Assembly: GCF_029255545.1 (NCBI RefSeq)
Contig: NZ_JANLJJ010000068.1
Span: 105,774-139,430 of the forward strand
DNA from: Ferrovibrio sp.
GTDB taxonomy: Bacteria; Pseudomonadota; Alphaproteobacteria; Ferrovibrionales; Ferrovibrionaceae
Reading direction: 5' to 3'
Length of the DNA stretch: 33,657 nt
Shown here: positions 1 to 8,074 of the stretch, piece after piece
How positions within the stretch are numbered: the first letter of the stretch is position 1
Layout of the letters: the number at the start of each line of letters is the position of its first letter
Notes under the pieces: generated by a model
Databases searched by the model: none
Told to the model about the DNA's origin: nothing
What the model saw: only the letters and a program-made list of their open reading frames with translations
Translations under genes and position numbers: made by a program

Positions 1-36
1 CACCGCCGCGGCAGCGGCCGTTTGCAGAAGTTTCAT
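1..36 (-). CDS. 5' end of an unidentified gene, probably exported protein (partial)
   Basis: An ATG on the minus strand at 36 is preceded by a strong purine-rich ribosome binding site (GGGAAGGG, about 6 bases upstream). The twelve visible codons read MKLLQTAAAAAV, a basic start followed by an alanine-rich stretch that looks like the beginning of a signal peptide. The rest lies outside the window, so no function can be given. It may also be a short cytoplasmic N terminus. Confidence 0.5.
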   Translation of the reverse strand, partial: MKLLQTAAAAAV

Positions 37-92
37 CTTGTTACCCTTCCCTGTTGTGACTTGGACTGCGTTTCCGCAGAACCATCGTAGGA

Positions 93-569
93 TTACCACG
101 ATGCTGCAAAAACCGGCAAGACAAGCTCTGTTATCCACAGGACGACCGCATAACGGGCCGCCTTGCCAAGGCTGACTGCAATCAAGAAACGGGCCAACGG
201 GTAGCGCAACGCACCTGCAGCAAAGGTGAGCGGGTCACCAATCACTGGAATCCAAGAGAAAAGCAGGGCTATTGCACCCCAACGCTGAAACTGCATTTGC
301 GCTTTGTGCAATTGCACAGGTGTGATCGGAAACCAGCGCTTGTGCTCAAAGCGCAGGCACCATGCCCCCAGTAACCAGTTGATCAGTGCACCAATTACAT
401 TTCCGCCGGTCGCCGCCACAAAAAGAATCAGCGGCGGCGCAATTTCAGCAGCACGTGCAGCCGCCAGCGCTGCCTCCGAAGACAGCGGCACAAGCGTGGC
501 GGCCAGCAGCGACCAGAGAAAAAGCCCCGCGACGCCGAATTGCGCCGCCAGCGCCGGATCGAGCGTCAC
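93..569 (-). CDS. yqaA: YqaA-type small DedA/SNARE-associated membrane protein
   Basis: This 158-residue hydrophobic protein has about four membrane segments: residues 10-35, 45-70, 95-120 and 130-155. The GAxIN and FSWIPVIGDPLTFAAG segments resemble the small YqaA branch of the DedA/VTT family, where the IGDP motif sits in the re-entrant region. The family is linked to membrane homeostasis and lipid scrambling; the exact role of YqaA is not settled. The start is GTG at 569, which shares a GTGA with the stop of the upstream M20 peptidase gene. No clear Shine-Dalgarno is visible, so translation is probably coupled to the peptidase gene. Nothing links the two proteins functionally. Confidence 0.8.
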   Translation of the reverse strand: MTLDPALAAQFGVAGLFLWSLLAATLVPLSSEAALAAARAAEIAPPLILFVAATGGNVIGALINWLLGAWCLRFEHKRWFPITPVQLHKAQMQFQRWGAIALLFSWIPVIGDPLTFAAGALRYPLARFLIAVSLGKAARYAVVLWITELVLPVFAASW

Positions 570-1975
570 GCCCGACCGGCGCCGGTGAGGTCAGGCCCCG
601 CCTCGCCCAGGTCCCACAGCAGGCCGGCCATCATCGCCAGGCCTTCGCGCATCACCGGCAGCAGCACATGCTCGTTCGGCGCATGCTGCGAACAGGCGGC
701 ATAGGAATGCGGCATCCATACCGTGGGCAGGCCCATCGTGTCGGCGAAGACGTCGTTGGGCAGCGAGCCGCCCAGATTGGGCAGCAAGGCCGGCCGCGCC
801 CCCATGGTGCGCTCCACCGAGACCAGCGCGAAATGGACATAGGGGTGATCAGGATCGAGACGCGTGGCCTTGAACACTTCGGCACGCGCCTGCGTCACCT
901 GCACCTGTGGGAAACCATGACGGTCGAGGTGGCGCCGCAAAGCCGGCAGGAACTGCTCGGAATCGGGGCCGACGACGAAGCGGATCTGGCAATGCGCCGT
1001 GGCGATGCCCGGGATCGCGTTCACCGGCGCTTCAGGATTGCCGGTCTTGAAGGCCAGCACGTCGAAGCTGCACCAGCCATAAACGCGTTCGGCCGGCGAC
1101 AGGCCCGGCTCGCCCCACCAGGCGTCGATGCCCGGCCCGTCGCTGCCGCCACCGACTTTGCAATCGGCCAGGGCGCGCCGCACGCCGGCCGGCAGTTCCG
1201 TCGGCACCCATTCCGGGATGCGTATCTGCCCGGTTGGTCCAACGATGCTGGCAATCGCATGGGCCAGGATGATGCCGGGATCAGCCAGCAGGCCACCCCA
1301 GTTGCCCGAATGATGCGCGCCCTCGCGCAGGTTCACCGTCAGGTCGAAATTCAGTCCGCCGCGCGCGCCGCAATACAGCGTCGGCCGCTCCGGCGACAGG
1401 CGCGGCCCGTCGGAGGCAAGGAACAGGTTCGCGCCCCATTCCGCCTTGTGCACCGCGCAGAATTCGTTCAGGCCGGGCGAGCCGACTTCCTCGCCGGTTT
1501 CGATCAGCAGCACGACATTGAATCCCAGCTTGCCGCCGCGCGCTTTCAGCACGGCCTCCAGGGCCGCGATGTTCACCGTATGCTGGCCCTTGTTGTCGGC
1601 GGTGCCGCGGCCAAAGAGCTTGTCGCCTTCCTGCACGACCTGCCACGGATTGAGGCCGCTGCGCCATTGCGCGTCCTGGCCGCGGATCACGTCGCCATGG
1701 CCATAGGAGAACACCGTCTTCATGGCGCCCGGCTCACGCCGCGTGGCGACCAGGAACGGGCCGCCCTTCGGCGAGGGGTTGTCATGGACCACGCAGGTGA
1801 AACCAAGTTTCTCCAGAGTGCCTCGCATCTCCTTTTCCAGGTAATCGGCCAGGGCCTGCCGGCGATCGGGATTCTGGCTCTCGGTCGGGATGGCGACGCG
1901 GCGGGCGAGATCGGCTTTGAAGCCACCCTGGTCGAGATAGTCGGTGGCGGCTTTGATGGCGGCGGCGCGGGTCAT
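566..1975 (-). CDS. M20 family metallopeptidase
   Basis: This 469-residue cytosolic zinc hydrolase belongs to the M20 (ArgE/DapE/carnosinase) family, which cleaves dipeptides or N-acyl amino acids. The metal-ligand motifs are in order: YGHGDV (His-x-Asp), GRGTADNKGQ (bridging Asp; the usual DDKG is DNKG here), ETGEEVGS (catalytic Glu pair), ASDGPR, and a late PHSYAACSQHAPNEH with the last His ligand. The M20 dimerisation domain fills the middle. An AAGGAG box 8 bases upstream fixes the start at the ATG at 1975. The open frame runs on upstream to 2464, but that part is out-of-frame metC sequence. The substrate cannot be told. The gene is divergent from metC and followed by yqaA. Confidence 0.88.
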   Translation of the reverse strand: MTRAAAIKAATDYLDQGGFKADLARRVAIPTESQNPDRRQALADYLEKEMRGTLEKLGFTCVVHDNPSPKGGPFLVATRREPGAMKTVFSYGHGDVIRGQDAQWRSGLNPWQVVQEGDKLFGRGTADNKGQHTVNIAALEAVLKARGGKLGFNVVLLIETGEEVGSPGLNEFCAVHKAEWGANLFLASDGPRLSPERPTLYCGARGGLNFDLTVNLREGAHHSGNWGGLLADPGIILAHAIASIVGPTGQIRIPEWVPTELPAGVRRALADCKVGGGSDGPGIDAWWGEPGLSPAERVYGWCSFDVLAFKTGNPEAPVNAIPGIATAHCQIRFVVGPDSEQFLPALRRHLDRHGFPQVQVTQARAEVFKATRLDPDHPYVHFALVSVERTMGARPALLPNLGGSLPNDVFADTMGLPTVWMPHSYAACSQHAPNEHVLLPVMREGLAMMAGLLWDLGEAGPDLTGAGRA

Positions 1976-2072
1976 CGGCAAACTCCTTTGCTTTTTCATA
2001 GCGCCATGCCGCGCGGCTGGGAAGCCTGCCCCAGCCTCCTCATTCCGGCGTCTTTCCGGCCCGGGTCTTCTC

Positions 2073-2086
2073 AGCCCGGCCGGGCT
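2073..2086. repeat. 14-bp perfect palindrome in a divergent promoter region
   Basis: AGCCCGGCCGGGCT lies 34 bases before the metC-like start and 97 bases before the M20 start on the other strand. A second GCCCGG lies just upstream, near 2059. It could be an operator for a dimeric regulator of this divergent pair. In GC-rich DNA such palindromes also arise by chance. I see no strong sigma-70 promoter in the 144-base gap. Confidence 0.4.
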
Positions 2087-2119
2087 TTGCGATAGTCGGC
2101 TTCCAGATTGGAGTCCGCC

Positions 2120-3301
2120 ATGAAAGACGAAACCAAGCTCGCCACGCTCGGCCGCGATCCGGAAGGCCACCACGGCGCGGTGAATATCCCGGTCTATCGC
2201 GCCTCGACCATCCTGCAGCCCAATCTGAAGGCGCTGAAGGACGTTTACGCCGCCCGCGAGCGCGACGAGCAGGTGACGTCCTATGGCCGGATCGGCACGC
2301 CGCTGACCTATGCCTTCGAGAACACCCTGGCCGAGCTGGAAGGCGGCTACCGCGCCATCAGCTTTCCCTCCGGCGCCGCCGCCTGCTCCGGCGCGATCCT
2401 CAGCATGGTCAAATCCGGCGACCACATCCTGGTCACCGACAGCGTCTATGGTCCGACCCGGCATTTCTGCGACACCGTGCTGAAACGCCTGGGCGTCGAG
2501 ACCGAGTATTTCCGCCCCACCATCAATGCCGGCATCAGGGACCTGCTGCGGCCCAACACCGCGCTGATCTTCCTGGAATCGCCGGGATCGCTAACCTTCG
2601 AGATGCAGGACGTTCCGGCCATGGCCGAGATCGCGCACAAGCACGGCGCGAAGGTGGTGATGGACAACACCTGGGGCACGCCGCTCTATTTCAAGAGCTT
2701 CAGCCATGGCGTCGACCTGTCGGTGCATGCCGCGACGAAATACATCGTCGGTCATTCCGATGCGATGCTAGGCGTGGTGATCGCCAACAAAGAGTGCTGG
2801 CCGATGCTGCGCGACAGCGCCCGCGCGCTCGGTAACAATGCCGGCCCCGACGAGGTGTTCCTGGGCCTGCGCGGGCTGCGCACCATGGCGGTGCGCCTGC
2901 CGCGCCACATGGAAAGCGGCATCACGGTGGCCGACTGGCTGCGCGGCCGCGCGGAAGTGACCAGCGTGCTGCACCCTGCCCTGCCGCAGGATCCCGGCCA
3001 TGCGATCTGGAAACGCGATTTCCTTGGCGCCTGCGGCCTGTTCTCCTTCGAGCTGGATCGCAAATACGGCGAGGACGCGGTGGCGGAATTCGTCGATCAC
3101 CTCGAACTGTTTGGCATCGGCTATTCCTGGGGCGGCTTCGAGAGCCTGGTCACCGTGGCCAAGCCGCATGGCATCCGCTCGGCCGAGCCGTGGCGCGACC
3201 ATGGGCCGCTGATCCGCCTGCATATCGGCCTGGAAGCGACCGAGGACCTGATCGCCGACCTGAAAGCCGGTTTCGATCGCCTGAACAAGGCGCAAGGGTA
3301 A
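2120..3301 (+). CDS. metC: Cystathionine beta-lyase-type PLP enzyme
   Basis: This 393-residue Cys/Met metabolism PLP-dependent enzyme most likely cleaves cystathionine to homocysteine, pyruvate and ammonia in methionine synthesis. The fold-type I features are visible: SFPSGAAACSGAI, which binds the cofactor phosphate; DNTWGTPLYFKSF, with the Asp that contacts the pyridine nitrogen; and SVHAATKYIVGHSD, with the Schiff-base lysine near residue 207. The YGRIGTPLTYAFE segment with its Tyr-x-Arg and the YSWGGFESL segment suit bacterial MetC. The start is ATG at 2120 because GGAG sits 6 bases upstream; an in-frame TTG at 2108 is unlikely. The stop overlaps the next start as TAATG, so the acetyltransferase is co-translated. 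Confidence 0.88.
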   Translation: MKDETKLATLGRDPEGHHGAVNIPVYRASTILQPNLKALKDVYAARERDEQVTSYGRIGTPLTYAFENTLAELEGGYRAISFPSGAAACSGAILSMVKSGDHILVTDSVYGPTRHFCDTVLKRLGVETEYFRPTINAGIRDLLRPNTALIFLESPGSLTFEMQDVPAMAEIAHKHGAKVVMDNTWGTPLYFKSFSHGVDLSVHAATKYIVGHSDAMLGVVIANKECWPMLRDSARALGNNAGPDEVFLGLRGLRTMAVRLPRHMESGITVADWLRGRAEVTSVLHPALPQDPGHAIWKRDFLGACGLFSFELDRKYGEDAVAEFVDHLELFGIGYSWGGFESLVTVAKPHGIRSAEPWRDHGPLIRLHIGLEATEDLIADLKAGFDRLNKAQG

Positions 3302-4155
3302 TGACCGACATCCGCCTTCTCACCCCGCAGGACCAGCCGAGGCTGGAAGCATTTCTGCGCGCTCATACCACCGAAACGATGTTCCTGCGCGGCAACCTGG
3401 CCCAAGGCGGCATCCATGATGGCACGCAGCCCTATCAGGGCCGTTATGCCGCCGTATTCGAGGGCGACCGCATCATCGGCGTCGCCGCGCATTACTGGCA
3501 GGGCATGCTGGTCGTGTTTGCGCCGGGCCATGCCGGCGCCGTGGCCAGGGCCGCCGTCTCGAACCGTGCCGTGGCCGGCATCCTCGGGCCCTGGCAGCAG
3601 GCGCTGGACGCCCAGGAGGCGCTGGCGATCGATGACACCGACCGCATCTTGCGCTCCAGGGAAGTGCTGATGGCGCTGAAGCTCGACGAGCTGCGCCAGC
3701 CCGCCGCCCTGCCCAACCAGCATCTGGCCTGCCGGCTGGCGGCAGCGGCGGATCTCGATCTGCTGGCCGAATGGCGGCTGGCCTTCACGCTGGAAACCCT
3801 GGGCGCCACGCCATCCCGGGCAGTCACGGAGCAATGCCGGGCCGAGGCCGCGCGATGGATCGCGGAAGGCAGCCAGTTCCTGCTGTTCGACGGCCAGCAT
3901 CCGGTGGCCGGCTGCTGCTTCAACGCCCGCCTGCCCGATGCCGTGCAGATCGGCAATGTCTGGACGCCGCCGCAATTCCGCAGCCGCGGCTATGGCCGCG
4001 CCGTGGTGGCCGGCGCGCTCGCCGTCGCCCGGGATGCCGGCGCCAACCTGGCGGTGCTGTTCACCCCAACCGACAACGCGGCGGCGAAGACGGCTTACGC
4101 AGCGTTAGGCTTCACGGCCATCGGCGACTATGCGATCCTGCTGTTCAAACCGTAA
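3301..4155 (+). CDS. GNAT family N-acetyltransferase
   Basis: This 284-residue protein has a C-terminal GNAT fold. The acetyl-CoA pyrophosphate-binding loop is visible around residues 225-232 (QFRSRGYGRAVV), followed by the helix VAGALAVARDAGA, the strand AVLFTPTDN and AKTAYAALGF, the usual end of the motif. The first 130 residues form a second, more divergent GNAT-like half (FLRAHTTETMFLRGNL...), as in two-lobed GNAT proteins. The acceptor is unknown. The ATG overlaps the metC stop (TAATG), which makes the two genes one unit. A link with sulfur amino acids is possible but unsupported by the protein itself. Confidence 0.85.
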   Translation: MTDIRLLTPQDQPRLEAFLRAHTTETMFLRGNLAQGGIHDGTQPYQGRYAAVFEGDRIIGVAAHYWQGMLVVFAPGHAGAVARAAVSNRAVAGILGPWQQALDAQEALAIDDTDRILRSREVLMALKLDELRQPAALPNQHLACRLAAAADLDLLAEWRLAFTLETLGATPSRAVTEQCRAEAARWIAEGSQFLLFDGQHPVAGCCFNARLPDAVQIGNVWTPPQFRSRGYGRAVVAGALAVARDAGANLAVLFTPTDNAAAKTAYAALGFTAIGDYAILLFKP

Positions 4156-4167
4156 GGGAGCAGCGCC

Positions 4168-4923
4168 GTGAGCGAGATTCTGACTGCCAGGGTCGATGGT
4201 ATCCTGACCATCACCTTCAACCGCCCAGAGAAGAAGAATGCGCTGACCAGCGCGATGTATGCCGCGATGGCCGAGGCGCTGGAAACGGGGGAAACCGACG
4301 ACGCCGTGCGCGTGATCGTGTTTGCCGGCAATGGCGGCGCCTTCACCGCCGGCAACGACCTGCAGGATTTCCTCAACAATCCGCCGCAGGGCGACAACAG
4401 CCCGGTCTTCCGCTTCCTGCGCGCCATCAGCACCGCCTCCAAGCCGCTGATCGCTGCGGTCAGTGGCGTCGCCGTCGGCGTCGGCACCACCATGCTGCTG
4501 CATTGCGATCTGGTCTATGTCGGTACCGATGCCCGCCTGTCGCTGCCTTTCGTCAACCTGGCGCTGGTGCCCGAAGCCGCCTCCTCGCTGCTGCTGCCGG
4601 CCATGATCGGCCATCATCGCGCGGCCGAGCTGCTGATGCTGGGCGAACCGTTCAATGCCGAGACGGCGAAGGCCTATGGCATCGCCAATGCCATCTTTCC
4701 CGATGCCCGGGTGCTGCCCGAGGCGATGCAGGTGGCGGCCAAGCTGGCGGCCAAACCGCCAACGGCCCTGCGCCTGACCAAGCAGCTGATGCGCCAGTCG
4801 CGCGGCGACATCGCCGGCCAGATGGCGGCCGAAGGCGCGCATTTCCGCAGCCAGCTCACCTCGGCCGAGGCGCGCGAGGCGATGACCGCCTTCTTCGAGA
4901 AGCGCCCGCCGAAATTCAGCTAG
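4168..4923 (+). CDS. Crotonase family protein, more isomerase-like than hydratase-like
   Basis: This 251-residue member of the enoyl-CoA hydratase/isomerase superfamily has the two oxyanion-hole segments: AGNGGAFTAGNDLQDF near 53-68 and AVSGVAVGVGTTML near 97-110. By my hand alignment the position of the first hydratase glutamate (Glu144 in rat hydratase) is not acidic. A glutamate is present at 136 in LALVPEAASS, where delta3,delta2-enoyl-CoA isomerases carry their catalytic acid. Isomerase activity is therefore more likely than hydration. The start is GTG at 4168 with AAGGGAG upstream. It lies 12 bases after the GNAT gene and probably in the same operon. Confidence 0.82.
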   Translation: MSEILTARVDGILTITFNRPEKKNALTSAMYAAMAEALETGETDDAVRVIVFAGNGGAFTAGNDLQDFLNNPPQGDNSPVFRFLRAISTASKPLIAAVSGVAVGVGTTMLLHCDLVYVGTDARLSLPFVNLALVPEAASSLLLPAMIGHHRAAELLMLGEPFNAETAKAYGIANAIFPDARVLPEAMQVAAKLAAKPPTALRLTKQLMRQSRGDIAGQMAAEGAHFRSQLTSAEAREAMTAFFEKRPPKFS

Positions 4924-4950
4924 GCAAAATTCGGGTAAGCCCCGGCCTGT

Positions 4951-5421
4951 TCAGTGCGGGGTGCCGATCCGGGCATGCAGGGCTTCAGGCAGCAGGCGCT
5001 GCAGGTCGCGGCCGCGGATATGCACAAGGCTGCGGTGATCGCCCCCTTCGAAATAGAGATCGTCGCAGCCATCCAGCCGGTCGTCGATCAACACCTCGAT
5101 GCCATAGGGCGTACCGAGCGCCGGAACCGCGCCGGTCTCGCAGTCGCCAAACAATTCGGCCACCTCGCTCTCCGTGGCGAGCCCGATGCGCCGCTGCAGC
5201 ATCCGGCTGAGCCGGCCGAGCTCGACGGCGCAGGCCGCCGGCACGAGGGCCAGCATGTAGCCGTCCTCGTCTTCCAGCAGCACGGCCTTGGCCACCTTGT
5301 CTTCCGGCACGCCGGCGCAATGCGCCGCCGCCAGCATCGTGGTGGCGCGCTGATGCTCGATGATCTCGTAGGGCACGTCACAACGCTCGAGATATTCCTG
5401 CAGGCTGATCGAGAGTCCCAT
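4951..5421 (-). CDS. YbaK/EbsC-type aminoacyl-tRNA deacylase
   Basis: This 156-residue single-domain protein belongs to the YbaK/ProX editing superfamily, which hydrolyses misacylated tRNA such as Cys-tRNA(Pro) or Ala-tRNA(Pro). Typical features are the N-terminal YLERCDVPYEIIEH, the AKAVLLEDEDGYMLALVPA segment with the conserved lysine after the cofactor-free pocket, and the GxxPxLGTPYGIEVLID stretch. The start is ATG at 5421 with a strong AGGAGG box 6-8 bases upstream; longer in-frame starts are less likely. The gene is convergent with the crotonase gene across 27 bases and has no clear terminator there. The specific tRNA target cannot be read from sequence. Confidence 0.82.
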   Translation of the reverse strand: MGLSISLQEYLERCDVPYEIIEHQRATTMLAAAHCAGVPEDKVAKAVLLEDEDGYMLALVPAACAVELGRLSRMLQRRIGLATESEVAELFGDCETGAVPALGTPYGIEVLIDDRLDGCDDLYFEGGDHRSLVHIRGRDLQRLLPEALHARIGTPH

Positions 5422-5564
5422 TGCACCCTCCTCTGGCAAGGGTGACGGTCGCCGCCTGAGCAATAGAGCATGTTTGCGGCCGCGCCGCCGATGTCCTACA
5501 GGCTACACCCGATCGGGCGATCCGCAAGGAATCTGTTTTGGCGGAATCCCGCCTATTGTGCGCT

Positions 5565-6062
5565 TTAACGACAATCGCGGCAGAGACCGACTACCTCGAT
5601 GGTCTGGCGCTCGACGGTGAATCCCAGCCCCTTGGCATCCTGCAGGATGCGCTGGCTCAGCTCCGGGTCGTTGATCTCGATGGCGGTGCCGCAGTTTTTG
5701 CAGATGAAGATTTCCTGCTGCACGACATGGCCCGGATGGGTGCAGCCGATGAAGGCGTTCAGGCTCTCGACGCGATGCACCAGCCCCTGTTCGACCAGGA
5801 AATCCAGCGCGCGATAGACGGTCGGCGGCGCCACCTTCTGGCCATCGCCGCCCATCTGCGCCAGCAGGTCATAGGCGCCGGCCGGCTTGTGGCTCTGCCA
5901 GATCAGTTCCAGCACGCGGCGGCGGATCGGCGTCAGCTTGGCGCCGGTCGCCGCGCAATGCGCCTCGGCACGGCTCAGCGCGTCGCTGATGCAGGCCGCG
6001 TGATCGTGGCCATGCCGGTGGCTATGGGCGTGATGGTGGGGCTGGGGCGAGGCGCTGGACAT
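5565..6062 (-). CDS. zur: Fur family regulator, Zur-like, with His-rich N terminus
   Basis: This 165-residue Fur-family repressor has a winged helix around residues 42-100 (LTPIRRRVLELIW, PPTVYRALDFLVEQG) and a dimerisation domain with two CxxC pairs at 121/124 and 161/164 that form the structural zinc site. HPGHVVQQEIFICKNC resembles Zur more than Fur. The N terminus has eight histidines between residues 9 and 21, like zinc-loading loops; most Zur proteins lack this. The start is ATG at 6062. No strong ribosome binding site is seen and a further upstream start cannot be excluded. No znuABC genes are in the window. It lies 61 bases after the hydrolase gene on the same strand, so it may be its own unit. 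Confidence 0.82.
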   Translation of the reverse strand: MSSASPQPHHHAHSHRHGHDHAACISDALSRAEAHCAATGAKLTPIRRRVLELIWQSHKPAGAYDLLAQMGGDGQKVAPPTVYRALDFLVEQGLVHRVESLNAFIGCTHPGHVVQQEIFICKNCGTAIEINDPELSQRILQDAKGLGFTVERQTIEVVGLCRDCR

Positions 6063-6123
6063 GATGCCAGTATAGGGCGGCCGCCAGTTCCGGCCAACCA
6101 CCCGGCCGGCACCGCCAACCCCG

Positions 6124-6981
6124 CTATTCCGCGAGAAACTGCGCGACCAGGGCGACCTGCTCAGCCGTATCCAGCGCCGGGGCATGGCCGATGCCGGGGA
6201 TATCGACGCGCCGCGCCTTCGGGCCGCGCCGGGTCATCTCGGCGGCGGTGTCCTCGGCCAGCAGGTCGGACACGGCGCCGCGCAGCAGCAGGGTTTTTGC
6301 CGCGATCTGGTCATAGACCGGCCAGGCATCGCCCGAGGCGCCCGCGCTCTGGCGGCCCAGCACGGCGGCGATCTCGGGGTCGTAATGGGTGGTCAGCCGG
6401 CCATCGGGCAACCGCCGCGCCGAGGTTTCCGCCAAACGGCGCCAGCCTGCATCGGCGGCAATACCGAACGGCGCATAGATGGTGCGGAAATACTGCTCCA
6501 GCTCGGGCAGGCTGGCGAAGCTGGGTGGCGTTCCGGCATAGGAGAGGATGCGCTGCACGGCATTGGGCGCAATCGCCGGCCCGACATCGTTGAGCAGCAG
6601 ATGGGTGATGCGGTCCTTCAGCGCCGTGGCAGCGCAGACCATGCCGATCAGCCCGCCCATCGAGGTACCGATCCAGCGCACGTTCTGCAGCTTCAGCATG
6701 TCGAGCAGCGCCACGGCCTGCCGGACATAGAAGGGCACGGTGTATTCTGTATCCGGCTCAGGACTCCAGGCGCTCAGGCCCCGGCCGATGGTATCGGGCG
6801 CGATCAGGCGGTAACGCCCGGCCAGCGCCGTTGCCAGATATTCGAAATCATGGGCGTTGCGGGCAAAGCCGTGCCACAGGATCACCGCCGGCGCGGCCTC
6901 GCCGCCCCATTCCAGGCAATGGACCGAGCGGCCGAGCAGGTCGTAATAGCGCGAGCGCCCGGTCATGATTTCATGCGTCAT
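6124..6981 (-). CDS. Alpha/beta hydrolase coupled to the ABC importer genes
   Basis: This 285-residue alpha/beta hydrolase has the oxyanion segment ILWHGFARNAHDF, the nucleophile elbow GTSMGG with its serine, a probable acid in RGAVSDLL, and the catalytic histidine in GIGHAPAL. Family members include ester hydrolases, C-C hydrolases and enol-lactonases. The ATG at 6981 forms an ATGA overlap with the stop of livM, so it is translated with the transporter. This suggests it acts on the imported compound or an early intermediate. The native ester or lactone is unknown. A second in-frame ATG, at 6966, is a possible alternative start. Confidence 0.85.
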   Translation of the reverse strand: MTHEIMTGRSRYYDLLGRSVHCLEWGGEAAPAVILWHGFARNAHDFEYLATALAGRYRLIAPDTIGRGLSAWSPEPDTEYTVPFYVRQAVALLDMLKLQNVRWIGTSMGGLIGMVCAATALKDRITHLLLNDVGPAIAPNAVQRILSYAGTPPSFASLPELEQYFRTIYAPFGIAADAGWRRLAETSARRLPDGRLTTHYDPEIAAVLGRQSAGASGDAWPVYDQIAAKTLLLRGAVSDLLAEDTAAEMTRRGPKARRVDIPGIGHAPALDTAEQVALVAQFLAE

Positions 6982-8060
6982 GACTTCATCTGCCGCAGCT
7001 TGCCCACGATGCCAACCGGGAAGAAATAAACGCTGAGCACAAACAGGATGCCAAGCCAGAGCAGCCAGCGGTCGGCATGGAACAGGCCGGGCAGCAGCGG
7101 GATGCCGGCGGCTTCCAGCATGCCGCTGAACTGGCCCATCAGCACCTGCAGGTAATTCTGCGCCAGGATGAAGATGGTGGCGCCCAGCACGGCGCCATAC
7201 AGCGTGCCCATGCCGCCGATCACCACCATCAGCAGGATGTCGATCATAATGGCGAAGCTGAGCGTGGTATCCGGACCGGTATAGCGCAGCCACAGGGCCA
7301 TCAGCACGCCGGCCAGAGTCGCCATCCCGGCCGACAGGCAGTTGGCGATCGAGCGATAAACCACGACGCGGTAGCCCAGCGCCTCGGCGCGGAAATCATT
7401 CTCGCGGATCGCCTGCAGCACGCGACCGAACGGCGAATTCACCACGCGCAGGGCCAGCAGGAACAGGATCAGCGCGGCGAAGAAGATCAGGTAATAGGTC
7501 AGGATGCGGCCGTTGATCATCACGCCCAGCACCGGCTCGTCGAACAGGCGGAAAGCCGGGCGCAGCATTTCCGGAATCCGGTAACTGCGGCCATCCTCGC
7601 CGCCGGTGATCTCGTTGAGCTGCGAGGCCAGGATGGCGAAGGCCGAGGCCACCGCCAGCGTGATCATGGCGAAGAAGATCGCCCGCACGCGCAGGCTGAA
7701 CAGGCCGATCAGCAGGGCCAGCAGCATGGCCAGCACCAGCGCCGCCAGCACGCCGAGGCCAAGCGCGCCCCAGCCGGCATTGAAATTGTACATGGCGATT
7801 GCCACGCCATAACCACCGATGCCATAGAACATCGTATGGGCGAACGAGACGATGCCGGTATAGCCCAGCAACAGGTCATAGCTGGCCACCAGGATGACGA
7901 AGACGCAGATCTTGGCGGCAACGTTCAGCGGCTGGCTGCCCGGGAACAGGAAGGGCGCGAAAGCCAGGCTGACCAGCACGATGACCAGCGCAACCGACAG
8001 CGCCTTCGAGCGCGGATAGTCGCCGGAGAGGATGCTGTGGATGGGATTGTTCGGCAGCAT
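6978..8060 (-). CDS. livM: Branched-chain amino acid-type ABC permease, LivM
   Basis: This 360-residue inner-membrane permease of the HAAT importers belongs to the LivM side of the heterodimer. About nine hydrophobic helices are visible, with the family segments SYDLLLGYTGIVSFAHTMFYGIGGY, RVLQAIRENDFRAEALGYRV (the cytoplasmic coupling loop that contacts the ATPases) and VIGGMGTLYGAVLGA. The start is ATG at 8060 with GGGGAGG 7 bases upstream. The gene follows livH after 14 bases and overlaps the hydrolase start by ATGA. The window also holds the matching LivH, two ATPases and a binding protein, so the importer is complete. Confidence 0.92.
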   Translation of the reverse strand: MLPNNPIHSILSGDYPRSKALSVALVIVLVSLAFAPFLFPGSQPLNVAAKICVFVILVASYDLLLGYTGIVSFAHTMFYGIGGYGVAIAMYNFNAGWGALGLGVLAALVLAMLLALLIGLFSLRVRAIFFAMITLAVASAFAILASQLNEITGGEDGRSYRIPEMLRPAFRLFDEPVLGVMINGRILTYYLIFFAALILFLLALRVVNSPFGRVLQAIRENDFRAEALGYRVVVYRSIANCLSAGMATLAGVLMALWLRYTGPDTTLSFAIMIDILLMVVIGGMGTLYGAVLGATIFILAQNYLQVLMGQFSGMLEAAGIPLLPGLFHADRWLLWLGILFVLSVYFFPVGIVGKLRQMKS

Positions 8061-8074
8061 GACGGCGCCTCCCC

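Noticed and set aside
386-2095. Long plus-strand open frame of 569 codons opposite the M20 peptidase
   Set aside because: It is a GC-rich shadow of the peptidase gene: low-complexity Arg/Ala/Gln/His-rich translation, no domain, and no ribosome binding site. The same holds for other long frames opposite the importer and rlpA genes.
5540-5553. GGCGG/CCGCC hairpin as the zur terminator
   Set aside because: On the minus strand it is followed by an A-run, not a U-run; the stem is only 5 bp.
6962-6984. GTCATGA-N9-TCATGAC as a third TetR operator
   Set aside because: Spacing and arms differ from the two good copies, and the sequence is explained by the overlapping codons at the livM-hydrolase junction.
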